64,000 nucleotides of DNA from MKUN01 sp964481425. Lineage in GTDB: Bacteria > Bacteroidota > Bacteroidia > Chitinophagales > Chitinophagaceae. Positions 1-7,853 of the stretch are shown in pieces; within the stretch, counting starts at the first letter, position 1; the number at the start of each line of letters is the position of its first letter. The translations under genes and the position numbers were made by a program. The DNA is taken from assembly GCA_964481425.1 (NCBI GenBank), contig CAYZTM010000016.1, positions 1-64,000 on the forward strand, read 5' to 3'. The notes beneath the pieces were generated by a model. It was not told the DNA's origin. It was given only the letters and a program-made list of their open reading frames with translations, and did not search any database.

Positions 1-1749
1 ATCCTTCTTTACGAATTCTACCACATTGTCCTTTTTGCCATGCTCGTATGCCCAGCGGGCTATCAACTGGCGATTGCGCATGTGGGCCTCCTCGAGCTGC
101 TCCCCGGGTTTCAGGCGGGTGAGCTGGGTCATCAGGCCGTTCATCATATAGTTGTCGTAGCCGGCCTTGCCTACTTCAAGAGAGGGCATTACACCCATAT
201 CCACCAGCTTCTGATCGTAGATGTAATAGAGCCCCACGAGGTCGGCACGGGCCTCTTCGAGACAAGATGCATAGGTCTTCAGGGTCTTATCGGTTGTTTC
301 CACGCCGTCGTTTATTTTACCCGATGCGTGGCCAATGCACTCATGCATATCGGTATGCAGGTCGGATGCCAGGTTGCCATATTTCTTCATACGCTGCAAC
401 ACCGTGTCATTAACTGCAAACTCTTCCAAAAAGCCGCTTTTGGCACTCGATACATTGTAGGCATGTATGATGTTGCTGAGCGATACAGACTTGGAACCAT
501 GTTCGGCACGTATCCAGTCGGCATTCGGCAGGTTGATACCTATCGGTGTACTTGGGGCAGCATCGCCACTTTCCACTATCACGGTAATGGCCTTTGCCGT
601 TATACCTTTTACGTTCTTCTTTTTATGCTCGTCCATAATGGGCGAATGGTCCTCGAACCACTGGGCCTGGGCTGCAATGGTCTTTATACGTTTGGTCTCC
701 TCCAGGTCCTTTAACGACACGGTGCTTTCGAAGCTGCCTTTTTTGCCAATGGCATCGAGGTACACTTCTATAAAACCATTGACCACATCGATACGGGAGG
801 CTGTATCCTGTACCCAGGCAATGCTGTAATCGTCGAAGGTTTTGAGGTCGCCTGTTTTATAGAACTTCACGAGCAGGTCGAGCGATTTCTTCTGCTGCGT
901 ATCTTCCGCTACTGTAGCAGCTTTTTCCAGCCAGTCCACGATCTTCTCAATGGCTGCGCCATACATGCCGCCCACTTTCCATGTCTTCTCTACTATATTG
1001 CCATTTTCATCCTTCATCAGCTTGCTGTTCAGTCCCCAGGAAGGTGCATCGCCTTTAGTATCGAATTTAGCATAATATGCTTCCACTTCTTTTTGCGTAA
1101 CGCCTTCGTAGAAATTGTTCGATGAGTTTTTGATGTTGTCCACATTCGGGCGCAGGTCCACAACCTTGGGTTCGAACTTCGGGTCATACACCATTGGCTT
1201 AATGCGTGCAAGGAATGCATCCACGCTTTCGCCGGCGTTTTTAGGTAGCTGAGCCGTATCGCTGTTCTTTAATATTTCTGTAAAATAGTCGTAAGAACAT
1301 TCAGGGATGAATTTCTCGTTGCTGTAGTGGTGATGGTTGCCGTTGCTGAACCAGAAGCGTCCGCAGTACACCTCGAACTTCTTCCAGTCGTCGCTGTTCT
1401 TATCACCCTTATAAGTACCGTATATGGTCTCGATGGTCTTGCGGAGCAGCAGGCCATATTTACTCTTTTGGTCGTAAATGATATCACGGCCACTTAAGGC
1501 AGCCTGGTACAGGTAATAAGCAAGCTTTTTTTGCTGAAGGCTCAGCGTATTGAAGCCCGGCACTTCGTAGCGGAGCAGTTGCAGATCGGCAAAGGCCTGC
1601 GCCTGTACCTGGAAATTACTATCGTAACCTACGGTCACTTCATTTGCGGTCAGGGTATCGCTGTGTGGAGCGTTCCCGGTACCGTCGTTACATGCGGTCA
1701 TCATTTGCGAGCCTATTAAAAGTATAGCGGCAATTTTCCACTTATTCAT
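1..1749 (-). CDS. Dipeptidyl peptidase III-like lipoprotein (peptidase M49), C-terminus beyond window
   Basis: Zinc exopeptidase that releases dipeptides from the N-terminus of peptides. I read 583 codons from ATG at 1749 leftwards with no stop before the window edge, so the C-terminus is missing. The N-terminus is a lipoprotein signal with a QMMTAC lipobox (Cys20), which suggests an envelope-anchored enzyme. The M49 zinc signature HECIGH is at residues 469-474 and the second motif EEARAD at 498-503, giving ligands His469, His474 and Glu499. The Cys inside the HExxGH motif is also found in characterised Bacteroides DPP III, where eukaryotic enzymes have HELLGH. The neighbour on the right is divergent. 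Confident of the family; the substrate is not known. Confidence 0.9.
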   Translation of the reverse strand, partial: MNKWKIAAILLIGSQMMTACNDGTGNAPHSDTLTANEVTVGYDSNFQVQAQAFADLQLLRYEVPGFNTLSLQQKKLAYYLYQAALSGRDIIYDQKSKYGLLLRKTIETIYGTYKGDKNSDDWKKFEVYCGRFWFSNGNHHHYSNEKFIPECSYDYFTEILKNSDTAQLPKNAGESVDAFLARIKPMVYDPKFEPKVVDLRPNVDNIKNSSNNFYEGVTQKEVEAYYAKFDTKGDAPSWGLNSKLMKDENGNIVEKTWKVGGMYGAAIEKIVDWLEKAATVAEDTQQKKSLDLLVKFYKTGDLKTFDDYSIAWVQDTASRIDVVNGFIEVYLDAIGKKGSFESTVSLKDLEETKRIKTIAAQAQWFEDHSPIMDEHKKKNVKGITAKAITVIVESGDAAPSTPIGINLPNADWIRAEHGSKSVSLSNIIHAYNVSSAKSGFLEEFAVNDTVLQRMKKYGNLASDLHTDMHECIGHASGKINDGVETTDKTLKTYASCLEEARADLVGLYYIYDQKLVDMGVMPSLEVGKAGYDNYMMNGLMTQLTRLKPGEQLEEAHMRNRQLIARWAYEHGKKDNVVEFVKKD

Positions 1750-1858
1750 TGCTAATAAAGGTTTGAAAACAGTTTAAAAGTAGGCTATTAAGGGCATAGA
1801 TTAAAATATTGTTTGGCCCTGCGGTGGGCTGTAGGGTATTTACTTATTTTTGCTCAAG

Positions 1859-2311
1859 ATGAAGCAAATACTGTTAGCTGCATGTATCATTATGCTGGGC
1901 TCGTGCCATAGTACAGGGAGCGACAATACCCAAGGACCTAAACTGCTGGCAGTGAACGATGACGACCAGTATAATGCTCCCCCAGCCGGAACTATTGTTA
2001 CCGCAGACAGCATGGCTGTTACCAATGACCCACTCAACCGTTTCAACTTCAGTGTCATCATTAAGACCAATGAATACAGCAACAGGGGTACCTACGCTAT
2101 CGAGGCAGCCTACGGGCCAAACACGGCAGAAGGAATGTTTACCATGCCGAGGGGTGGCAGCCATTTGAAGCCCGTGCTGCATAAAGGCAAGGAAGCCTAT
2201 ACCTACATCATAGGATTTGAATACCAGCATAAGTTCTATGATTACTATGTGGTCAGGGGTTCAAAAAATGCCATCGAGATAAAAAATATCAAGGCCTACA
2301 CTTTTCAATAG
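1859..2311 (+). CDS. Small predicted lipoprotein of unknown function
   Basis: 150 residues. The N-terminus (MKQILLAACIIMLGSC) is a lipoprotein signal with LGSC as lipobox, so the mature protein should be tethered by a lipidated Cys. The rest is polar with no domain I recognise. The ATG at 1859 is preferred over an in-frame TTG nine bases earlier because it starts the signal peptide cleanly. A TATTTTTG element at 1845-1852 lies only six bases before the ATG, so the transcript may have almost no leader. It is divergent from the DPP III-like gene on its left. Function unknown. Confidence 0.65.
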   Translation: MKQILLAACIIMLGSCHSTGSDNTQGPKLLAVNDDDQYNAPPAGTIVTADSMAVTNDPLNRFNFSVIIKTNEYSNRGTYAIEAAYGPNTAEGMFTMPRGGSHLKPVLHKGKEAYTYIIGFEYQHKFYDYYVVRGSKNAIEIKNIKAYTFQ

Positions 2312-2373
2312 CATTCATTTTTCGTCGCTTACAGAAATGATAAAAAAATAATAACTTTTATATAGCGCAGCTA

Positions 2374-2405
2374 TTGCCTAACAATACTATTGTTGTGTAG
2401 ATTTG
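2374..2405 (+). promoter_or_regulatory. Bacteroidota-type promoter of the oxygenase gene
   Basis: TTG at 2374-2376, a 21-base spacer, then TAGATTTG at 2398-2405. This fits the TTG...TAnnTTTG consensus of the Bacteroidota primary sigma factor. The predicted start of transcription is about 10-20 bases before the ATG at 2428. Confidence 0.55.
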
Positions 2406-2427
2406 TAACAGACATAAGTATAAGTGT

Positions 2428-3372
2428 ATGAATATCCCCGTAGTAAATCTCGCAGACTTCCGTAGCGGCGACCCGCAGCTGAAACAAAAATTCGTAAACG
2501 ACCTTGGTAAGGCCTATGAAGAAGTAGGTTTTGTAGCAGTCAAAAATCATGGCATACCCGATGAACTGATCGCGCACCTGTACCAATATGTACAGGACTT
2601 TTTTGCTATGCCCACTGACACCAAAAAGGAATACGAAATACCTGAACTGGCCGGGCAGCGCGGTTACACCTCCTTCGGACGCGAGCATGCAAAGGGATCT
2701 GATGCACCGGACCTTAAAGAATTCTTCCAGTACGGGCAGGACGTGGAAGATGATGACCCAGTGAAAAGTGAATACCCGGATAATGTAACTGTGAAGGAAA
2801 TACCGCCCTTCACACCCACACTGCATGATGCCTACAAGGCATTCGAAAAATCGGGTACGGCATTGCTACAGGCCATAGCTATATACCTTGGCCTCGATGA
2901 GCATTACTTCGATCCGCATGTGCATAATGGCAACTCTATATTGCGCGCCATACATTACCCGCCTATTACGCAAGAGCCTAAATCGGCCATACGGGCAGAA
3001 CAACATGAGGATATCAACCTCATCACGCTATTGGTGGGCGCATCTGCCGACGGGCTGGAGATACTGAGCAAAGAAGACACATGGGTACCCGTTACTTCAC
3101 TGCCCGAACAAATAGTAGTGAATGTAGGCGACATGCTACAGCGCCTTACCAATAATAAGCTGAAATCGACCACGCACAGGGTAGTGAACCCGCCCCGGGA
3201 AAAATGGGGTACTTCGCGTTTCTCGATACCCTTCTTCCTTCATCCGAAGAGCGAGATGAGCCTCGCCTGCCTGGATAGCTGTATAGATGCGGAACATCCC
3301 AAAGCTTACGAAGACTATACTGCCGGTGAATACCTGGATGAGCGGCTGAGGGAGATAGGACTGAAGAAGTAG
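2428..3372 (+). CDS. 2-oxoglutarate/Fe(II)-dependent oxygenase, isopenicillin N synthase-like family
   Basis: 314 residues, the usual length for this family of soluble non-heme iron oxygenases. The N-terminal DIOX_N-type region starts directly with IPVVNLADF. The iron-binding triad is visible as His193 and Asp195 (QHEDINLITLL) with distal His250 (STTHRVVNPP). The RxS motif that binds the co-substrate carboxylate is Arg264-Phe-Ser266. Such enzymes hydroxylate, desaturate or cyclise small molecules, and the sequence alone does not give the substrate. No biosynthetic neighbours point to a pathway. A promoter fits just upstream and the next genes are a toxin-antitoxin pair with their own spacing. 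Confidence 0.88.
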   Translation: MNIPVVNLADFRSGDPQLKQKFVNDLGKAYEEVGFVAVKNHGIPDELIAHLYQYVQDFFAMPTDTKKEYEIPELAGQRGYTSFGREHAKGSDAPDLKEFFQYGQDVEDDDPVKSEYPDNVTVKEIPPFTPTLHDAYKAFEKSGTALLQAIAIYLGLDEHYFDPHVHNGNSILRAIHYPPITQEPKSAIRAEQHEDINLITLLVGASADGLEILSKEDTWVPVTSLPEQIVVNVGDMLQRLTNNKLKSTTHRVVNPPREKWGTSRFSIPFFLHPKSEMSLACLDSCIDAEHPKAYEDYTAGEYLDERLREIGLKK

Positions 3373-3446
3373 AATAGCTTCGTTACAATATCCAAGCGGA
3401 TACAAATTTCTTTGCGTAACTTTATATTGAAACAAGATAAGGTTAT

Positions 3447-3671
3447 ATGGCAGGGTATTATTTTCTGCGTATCAAAAAGGATTACGCATCGGCTATAATT
3501 GAGGATCTTCGAAAGCTTGATGCGGTTGAGCTGGTTGAACCGGAAGATAGCGACATCCCCGACTGGCAAAAGAAACAGGTAAAAGCCAGACTAAAAGAAC
3601 TTAAGAAAAATCCGGAGAAGGCAATAAACTGGTCGGGGGCAACAAAAAAGCTAAAAGCCCTTGCTAAATGA
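3447..3671 (+). CDS. Putative antitoxin of a ParE/RelE-type module
   Basis: 74 residues, charged, with the segment IPDWQKKQVKARLKEL followed by a Lys-rich C-terminus. This pattern is common in short antitoxins encoded in front of ParE/RelE toxins. The N-terminal half (YYFLRIKKDYASAIIEDL) could form the dimerisation or DNA-contact part. The stop overlaps the ATG of the toxin gene by four bases (ATGA), the arrangement expected for translational coupling of an addiction module. The family is assigned mainly from size, order and overlap. Confidence 0.72.
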   Translation: MAGYYFLRIKKDYASAIIEDLRKLDAVELVEPEDSDIPDWQKKQVKARLKELKKNPEKAINWSGATKKLKALAK

Positions 3672-3964
3672 AACGATACAATATCCTGTTTTCACCCCAC
3701 GCTATTAAGGATATCGAGTCAGCCTGTACCTATTACGAACAACAGCAGAGGAATTTAAGTAAACGCTTTGCCCGGCAAGTTGAAAAAGTGCTCCAATCCA
3801 TTAAAACTAACCCTCTTTACTATGGTGTAAGATATGATAGCATTCGCTGTGCCAGAGTAGATAAATTTCCTTTTCTCATTCATTATACTATTGAAGAAGA
3901 GAGCAAAGCGGTAATGGTACTTGCTGTATATAGCACACACCAGGAGCCCTTATGGGATAATTAA
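3668..3964 (+). CDS. ParE/RelE-family toxin
   Basis: 98 residues with the RelE/ParE fold signature: an N-terminal strand and helix (YNILFSPHAIKDIESACTYYE), a central helix, then an Arg-containing hairpin and the terminal pattern FPFLIHYTIEEES..VMVLAVYSTHQEPLW. ParE relatives poison gyrase and RelE relatives cut mRNA on ribosomes; I cannot separate the two from sequence alone. It is translationally coupled to the antitoxin. Its stop codon interlocks with that of the convergent acetyltransferase through the tetramer TTAA (3961-3964). Confidence 0.82.
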   Translation: MKRYNILFSPHAIKDIESACTYYEQQQRNLSKRFARQVEKVLQSIKTNPLYYGVRYDSIRCARVDKFPFLIHYTIEEESKAVMVLAVYSTHQEPLWDN

Positions 3965-4392
3965 CCCTTCTGCTGTTTTTTGAACTTATAGCTGGTGCAC
4001 TCAAAGCCATTATTGAGGTAGAATTGGTGTGCCTCTTTGCGGCGTATGTTGGAGGCTACTTCAAGTAGTTCATAATTTTCTTTACTTATCTGCGCCTCAA
4101 GCGTTTGCAATAGCATTTTGCCAATTCCTTTATTTCGAAACGCCCTGTCAACAAATATCTCCTGTATCTCGTACACGAGGCCAAGATGGTGCAGGAGCAT
4201 TTGCCCGTGGCAGCTTATGTAACCTACTGCCTTATCGCCTTCCATAGCAAGCAGGTAGTGGTAATGCGGGGTAATGATGTTTTGCAGGAACAGGGGCCTG
4301 AATAGTTCGAGATCGAATTGTTCATCTTCCAATTCGCAGACAAAGCGGTGAATAGTCTGGAAGTCGTCTTTATTTACTGCTCTTATGTTCAC
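3961..4392 (-). CDS. GNAT-family N-acetyltransferase
   Basis: 143 residues covering a whole GNAT domain. The acetyl-CoA binding loop appears as RNKGIGKMLLQTLE, following strand 4 (YEIQEIFVDRAFR), and the C-terminal part has the usual EAHQFYLNNGFE. The acceptor is unknown; small-molecule amines or protein N-termini are both possible. Its start overlaps the end of the upstream membrane-protein gene by 23 bases, so the two are probably co-transcribed. The 3' end shares TTAA with the toxin gene from the other strand. Confidence 0.88.
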   Translation of the reverse strand: MNIRAVNKDDFQTIHRFVCELEDEQFDLELFRPLFLQNIITPHYHYLLAMEGDKAVGYISCHGQMLLHHLGLVYEIQEIFVDRAFRNKGIGKMLLQTLEAQISKENYELLEVASNIRRKEAHQFYLNNGFECTSYKFKKQQKG

Positions 4393-4843
4393 CTGCCTTT
4401 TTTATGGAATAGCCTAATATAACTGCTATAAGAATAGTGGGTAAAGCACCAAAAACAGTGACCATAGCAAGCGGTTTAAGTATATAACCGTCCGCTCCGT
4501 CGGCCAGGCCAAAAGGGCTGTGTATGCCCTCCAGGAAAAAACCGATCAACGATGCCAGGAAAGTACCCAGCCAAAGTATATAAAAGCTATTGCGGATGCC
4601 GATCCAGTAGCAATTGCGTTTGCGGATGAGGATGCACAGGCCCGTGTTTCGCCCAATGAATAAGCCTGCAGCAAGTACAAATACCAGCCCCGCAAGTATG
4701 TTGGGCATTATAGCGGGCTCTGAAAACAGCCAGAGATCATCGCCTGTTATCAGTATCATCAACAAGTAGGCGACCGCCAGTGCAATAATAACTGCATAAA
4801 GCGTTCTGAGGCCACCTGTTCTTTTTGCGCTTGCTATATCCAT
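4370..4843 (-). CDS. Small membrane protein of unknown function
   Basis: 157 residues with four probable transmembrane helices (around residues 16-33, 45-62, 85-105 and 120-140) and a basic C-terminus. I start it at the ATG at 4843 (MDIASAKRTGG). An 18-codon longer reading starts inside the terminator hairpin of the ATP synthase operon and is unlikely. It occupies the place after atpA where many Bacteroidota carry atpG, but it shows no resemblance to a gamma subunit. It overlaps the acetyltransferase gene by 23 bases. No family recognised. Confidence 0.7.
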   Translation of the reverse strand: MDIASAKRTGGLRTLYAVIIALAVAYLLMILITGDDLWLFSEPAIMPNILAGLVFVLAAGLFIGRNTGLCILIRKRNCYWIGIRNSFYILWLGTFLASLIGFFLEGIHSPFGLADGADGYILKPLAMVTVFGALPTILIAVILGYSIKKAGEHKSSK

Positions 4844-4857
4844 GTTATGATAAAAGT

Positions 4858-4894
4858 AAAAAAAAGTTCCGCCCCGCAAGATGCGGGGCGGAAC
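4858..4894 (-). terminator. Rho-independent terminator of the ATP synthase operon
   Basis: Perfect 13-bp stem (4866-4878 with 4882-4894, arm GTTCCGCCCCGCA) and a 3-base loop. On the minus strand it is followed by eight T residues (4865-4858). It lies 26 bases beyond the atpA stop, so the operon ends at atpA. Confidence 0.92.
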
Positions 4895-4920
4895 CATTTT
4901 ATTGTAATACTGATCTTCGA

Positions 4921-6501
4921 CTAGTTCTTGAACTGGGGAATAAGGTCGTTAGCCAGTTGTATCATTTTATTGATACCGTCTTCAGGCAGGTTACCTTTTT
5001 TGAATTCGGCCAGTACGTTGGGCAGCTTCATCTCCATCTGCGAGAGGAAAGCCTCTTCGAATGCTTTTACATTCTTTACAGGCACCTCGCGGATGAGGTT
5101 GTTCGTACCCAGGTAGATGATAGCCACCTGCTTTTCCACCGCATATGGTGAGAACTGGGGTTGCTTCAGTATCTCCACGTTACGGCTACCTTTATCGAGT
5201 ACGATCTTAGTAGCAGCATCAAGGTCACCACCGAATTTTGAGAAGGCCTCCATCTCGCGGTAGAGGGCCTGATCCAGTTTCAGGGTACCGGCCACTTTCT
5301 TCATCGACTTGATCTGCGCGTTACCACCCACACGGCTCACGGAGATACCTACGTTGATGGCCGGGCGGATACCTGAGTTGAACAGGTTCGACTCGAGGAA
5401 TATCTGGCCGTCGGTGATCGAGATAACGTTGGTGGGGATATAAGCCGATACGTCACCAGCCTGTGTTTCGATGATCGGCAGGGCAGTAAGTGAACCACCA
5501 CCTTTCACGAGGTGTTTGATGCTTTCGGGGAGGTCGTTCATCTGCTTAGCAATGCCATCATTTGAGATGACTTTGGCCGCACGCTCCAGCAAGCGGCTGT
5601 GCAGGTAGAACACGTCACCGGGGTAAGCCTCGCGGCCCGGCGGGCGGCGGAGCAGCAATGACACCTCACGATAGGCCACGGCCTGCTTTGAAAGGTCATC
5701 ATAGATAACCAGTGCGGGACGACCTGTATCGCGATAGAATTCACCTATCGCTGCACCTGCGAAGGGAGCGTAGAACTGCAGCGGGGCCGGATCGGCAGCA
5801 GAAGCCGAAACGATAGTAGTATAAGCCATCGCACCGTTATCTTCCAGTGTTTTCATCACACCGGCGACGGTAGATGCTTTCTGGCCTATCGCTACGTAGA
5901 TACAATATACCGGTTTGCCGGCATCGAAAAATTCTTTCTGATTGATGATGGTATCGATACAGATAGCGGTCTTACCTGTCTGGCGGTCACCGATCACCAG
6001 CTCACGCTGTCCGCGACCTACGGGGATCATCGCATCGATGGCCTTGATACCCGTTTGCAGGGGTTCCTTAACCGGCTCACGGTAGATAACACCCGGGGCC
6101 TTACGCTCCAGCGGCATTTCGTACAGCTCGCCCTGCAGGGGACCTTTACCGTCGATAGGGTGGCCCAGTGTATTCACTACACGGCCTGCCATACCTTCGC
6201 CTACTTTGATAGAGGCGATCTGACCGGTGCGGCGTACTTTGGCGCCTTCCTTAATGCCTTCGCTTTCGCCCATCAATACCACACCTACGTTGTCTTCTTC
6301 AAGGTTAAGGGCGATAGCCTTAACACCATTCTCGAACTCAACGAGTTCACCCTGGCGAACACCATTAAGACCGTAAACACGAGCGATACCATCGCCCACC
6401 ATCAGTACGGTGCCTACTTCTTCAAGACTGGTAGCTGTATCGACGCTGCTCAGTTGCTGGCGTAATATCGCCGATATTTCATCCGGTTTTATCTGAACCA
6501 T
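4921..6501 (-). CDS. atpA: F1F0 ATP synthase subunit alpha
   Basis: 526 residues, full length. Alpha forms with beta the catalytic hexamer of F1 and carries the non-catalytic nucleotide sites. Visible features are the N-terminal beta-barrel (EVGTVLMVGDGIARVYGL), the Walker A motif GDRQTGKT near residue 170, the segment LVIYDDLSKQAVAYREVSLL, the family signature PAINVGISVSRVGG, and the C-terminal helical domain. It is the last gene before a strong terminator. The gamma gene that usually follows it in Bacteroidota is not in this window, nor are the beta and epsilon genes. Confidence 0.97.
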   Translation of the reverse strand: MVQIKPDEISAILRQQLSSVDTATSLEEVGTVLMVGDGIARVYGLNGVRQGELVEFENGVKAIALNLEEDNVGVVLMGESEGIKEGAKVRRTGQIASIKVGEGMAGRVVNTLGHPIDGKGPLQGELYEMPLERKAPGVIYREPVKEPLQTGIKAIDAMIPVGRGQRELVIGDRQTGKTAICIDTIINQKEFFDAGKPVYCIYVAIGQKASTVAGVMKTLEDNGAMAYTTIVSASAADPAPLQFYAPFAGAAIGEFYRDTGRPALVIYDDLSKQAVAYREVSLLLRRPPGREAYPGDVFYLHSRLLERAAKVISNDGIAKQMNDLPESIKHLVKGGGSLTALPIIETQAGDVSAYIPTNVISITDGQIFLESNLFNSGIRPAINVGISVSRVGGNAQIKSMKKVAGTLKLDQALYREMEAFSKFGGDLDAATKIVLDKGSRNVEILKQPQFSPYAVEKQVAIIYLGTNNLIREVPVKNVKAFEEAFLSQMEMKLPNVLAEFKKGNLPEDGINKMIQLANDLIPQFKN

Positions 6502-6513
6502 AATATAAAATTT

Positions 6514-6618
6514 AATCCCTCAGACTCCCCTGAAGGGGAGCATTGGTTTTTATTTTTGTGTTTATAATTTTTAAGAGCTTCAATATCCCATCTCTCTATT
6601 TAGAGAGGCAGGAAGGGT
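6514..6618. repeat. Pair of inverted stem-loop units between atpH and atpA
   Basis: The 118-base spacer holds two short palindromes: CTCCCC-TGAA-GGGGAG at 6525-6540 and CTCTCTA-TT-TAGAGAG at 6592-6607. Each has a similar G-rich tail on its outer side: TCTGAGGG on the minus strand after the first and GCAGGAAGGG on the plus strand after the second. The pair therefore looks like two related units in opposite orientation. It could be the remains of a small non-autonomous repeat or an intercistronic mRNA structure. Similar short dispersed palindromes are common in Bacteroidota spacers; relationship inferred by eye. Confidence 0.4.
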
Positions 6619-6619
6619 T

Positions 6620-7180
6620 TTACATCTTACTGATGTAACTGTTATCCAGCAGCGAGGTCCTGATATCATTCAGATCGCGACGCACACTGGCATCAAATAG
6701 TTTATCTTCCACTTCCAGCACAAAACCACCTATCAGCTCGGGTTTTACTTCTGTCCTGAGGTCGATGGTATTGCCTTCGAGGGCGCGAGCCACCTTTCCG
6801 AGTATTGCATCCTTCACTTTATCATTTACAGGCGAAGCAGTAGTGAGTTTTACCACTTTTATGTGGTTCATTTCGTTGTACTGCGCTATAAAGGCCTGTA
6901 CTATCTCCTGCAGGTATTCCTCACGGCCCTTCTGTGTCATCAGTGTCACGAACATCATAGTGAGGTTATTCACCTGGCCACCAAATATGGCATTGAATAC
7001 CGCAAGTTTCTTATCGGCCTTCACAACCGGGCTGCGCAGCATCACGGCGAAGTCGCGGCTTTGACGGCATGTTGCATCGAGCAGTTTCAGGTCGTTCAGC
7101 ACGGCCGCTACACTGTTCTGCTCAACAGCGATGTCCATCAAAGATTTCGCGTAGCGCGATGCAAGACGTGGATTAGGCAT
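6620..7180 (-). CDS. atpH: F1F0 ATP synthase subunit delta
   Basis: 186 residues, normal length. The N-terminus matches the OSCP/delta family (NPRLASRYAKSLMDIA), and the C-terminal signature is present as PELIGGFVLEVEDKLFDASVRRDL. Delta sits on top of F1 and joins it to the peripheral stalk formed by subunit b. It lies between atpF (60-base spacer) and atpA (118-base spacer) in the same operon. Confidence 0.95.
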   Translation of the reverse strand: MPNPRLASRYAKSLMDIAVEQNSVAAVLNDLKLLDATCRQSRDFAVMLRSPVVKADKKLAVFNAIFGGQVNNLTMMFVTLMTQKGREEYLQEIVQAFIAQYNEMNHIKVVKLTTASPVNDKVKDAILGKVARALEGNTIDLRTEVKPELIGGFVLEVEDKLFDASVRRDLNDIRTSLLDNSYISKM

Positions 7181-7205
7181 ATATCAATTCAAAAATCAGA
7201 AGTCA

Positions 7206-7224
7206 AAGGCCCCCAAAAGGCCTT
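7206..7224 (-). promoter_or_regulatory. Intercistronic hairpin between atpF and atpH
   Basis: Arms AAGGCC (7206-7211) and GGCCTT (7219-7224) with a seven-base loop, in the 60-base spacer. It has no T tract, so it is more likely an mRNA processing or stability element than a terminator. Confidence 0.35.
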
Positions 7225-7240
7225 ATCATCCGGTAAAAAA

Positions 7241-7735
7241 TTAGTTCAGTTTAATGTCTTGTGACAGCATTTCGGCAAAGTGATTCTGCGCATCGGCAGC
7301 AGATAGCTGGGTACGCAGTATCTTTTCTGCTACTTCAACCGCCAGGTTGCCTATCTCGTTCTTCACCTCAGCCATTGCAGCCATCTTCTGCTGGTGTATC
7401 TGCTGTTGTGCATCCACCAGTATCTTGTTGGCTTCTACCTTTGCCTGGTCCTTGGCCTCATTCACAATGCGGTCCCTTGTTTCGCGGGCTTCCTTCATCA
7501 GGCGCGAGCTTTCTTCACGGGCTTCCGCCATTATCTTCTCGTTCTCAGCCTGCAACTGGCCCATTTCGGCCTTCACGCGCTCGGCGGCAGATACTGCATC
7601 GGCAATACCTTTCTCACGTTCGCCCAGTGTTTCCAGTATGGGCTTCCATGCAAACTTGCGCAGGATAAAGAACACTGCGAGGAATGCGATGAGTGTCCAA
7701 AAAAATAAGCCGAGTTCCGGGGTCAGCAAATCCAT
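7241..7735 (-). CDS. atpF: F1F0 ATP synthase subunit b
   Basis: 164 residues. One N-terminal transmembrane helix (LGLFFWTLIAFLAVFFILRKF) is followed by a long charged helix rich in Ala, Glu and Lys, typical of the dimeric peripheral stalk that stops F1 from turning. The start is the ATG at 7735. It is separated from atpE by a 118-base spacer with a strong hairpin and from atpH by 60 bases. Confidence 0.95.
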   Translation of the reverse strand: MDLLTPELGLFFWTLIAFLAVFFILRKFAWKPILETLGEREKGIADAVSAAERVKAEMGQLQAENEKIMAEAREESSRLMKEARETRDRIVNEAKDQAKVEANKILVDAQQQIHQQKMAAMAEVKNEIGNLAVEVAEKILRTQLSAADAQNHFAEMLSQDIKLN

Positions 7736-7802
7736 TGTGCTTGTGTTTATTTATTAATTAAAAAGGTCAATATTCAAAGTTAACAAATGACAGAGGTTTA
7801 AA

Positions 7803-7839
7803 TAACTGCATCCTCGGCCCTGTGCGTCGGATGCAGTTA
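7803..7839 (-). promoter_or_regulatory. Strong hairpin directly after atpE
   Basis: An 11-bp perfect stem (7803-7813 with 7829-7839, arm TAACTGCATCC) closes a 15-base loop, 14 bases beyond the atpE stop codon. No long T run follows. The c subunit is needed in about ten or more copies per enzyme, so a 3' hairpin that protects the atpB-atpE mRNA or partly stops transcription would suit its position. The role is inferred. Confidence 0.55.
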
Positions 7840-7853
7840 AATGTCCTGTACTC

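Noticed and set aside
40..714. 224-codon plus-strand ORF opposite the left-edge peptidase
   Set aside because: It is antisense to the M49 gene, whose zinc motifs are clearly coded on the minus strand in this stretch; a shadow frame.
4844..4897. 18-residue N-terminal extension of the small membrane protein after atpA
   Set aside because: It would start within the terminator hairpin of the ATP synthase operon.
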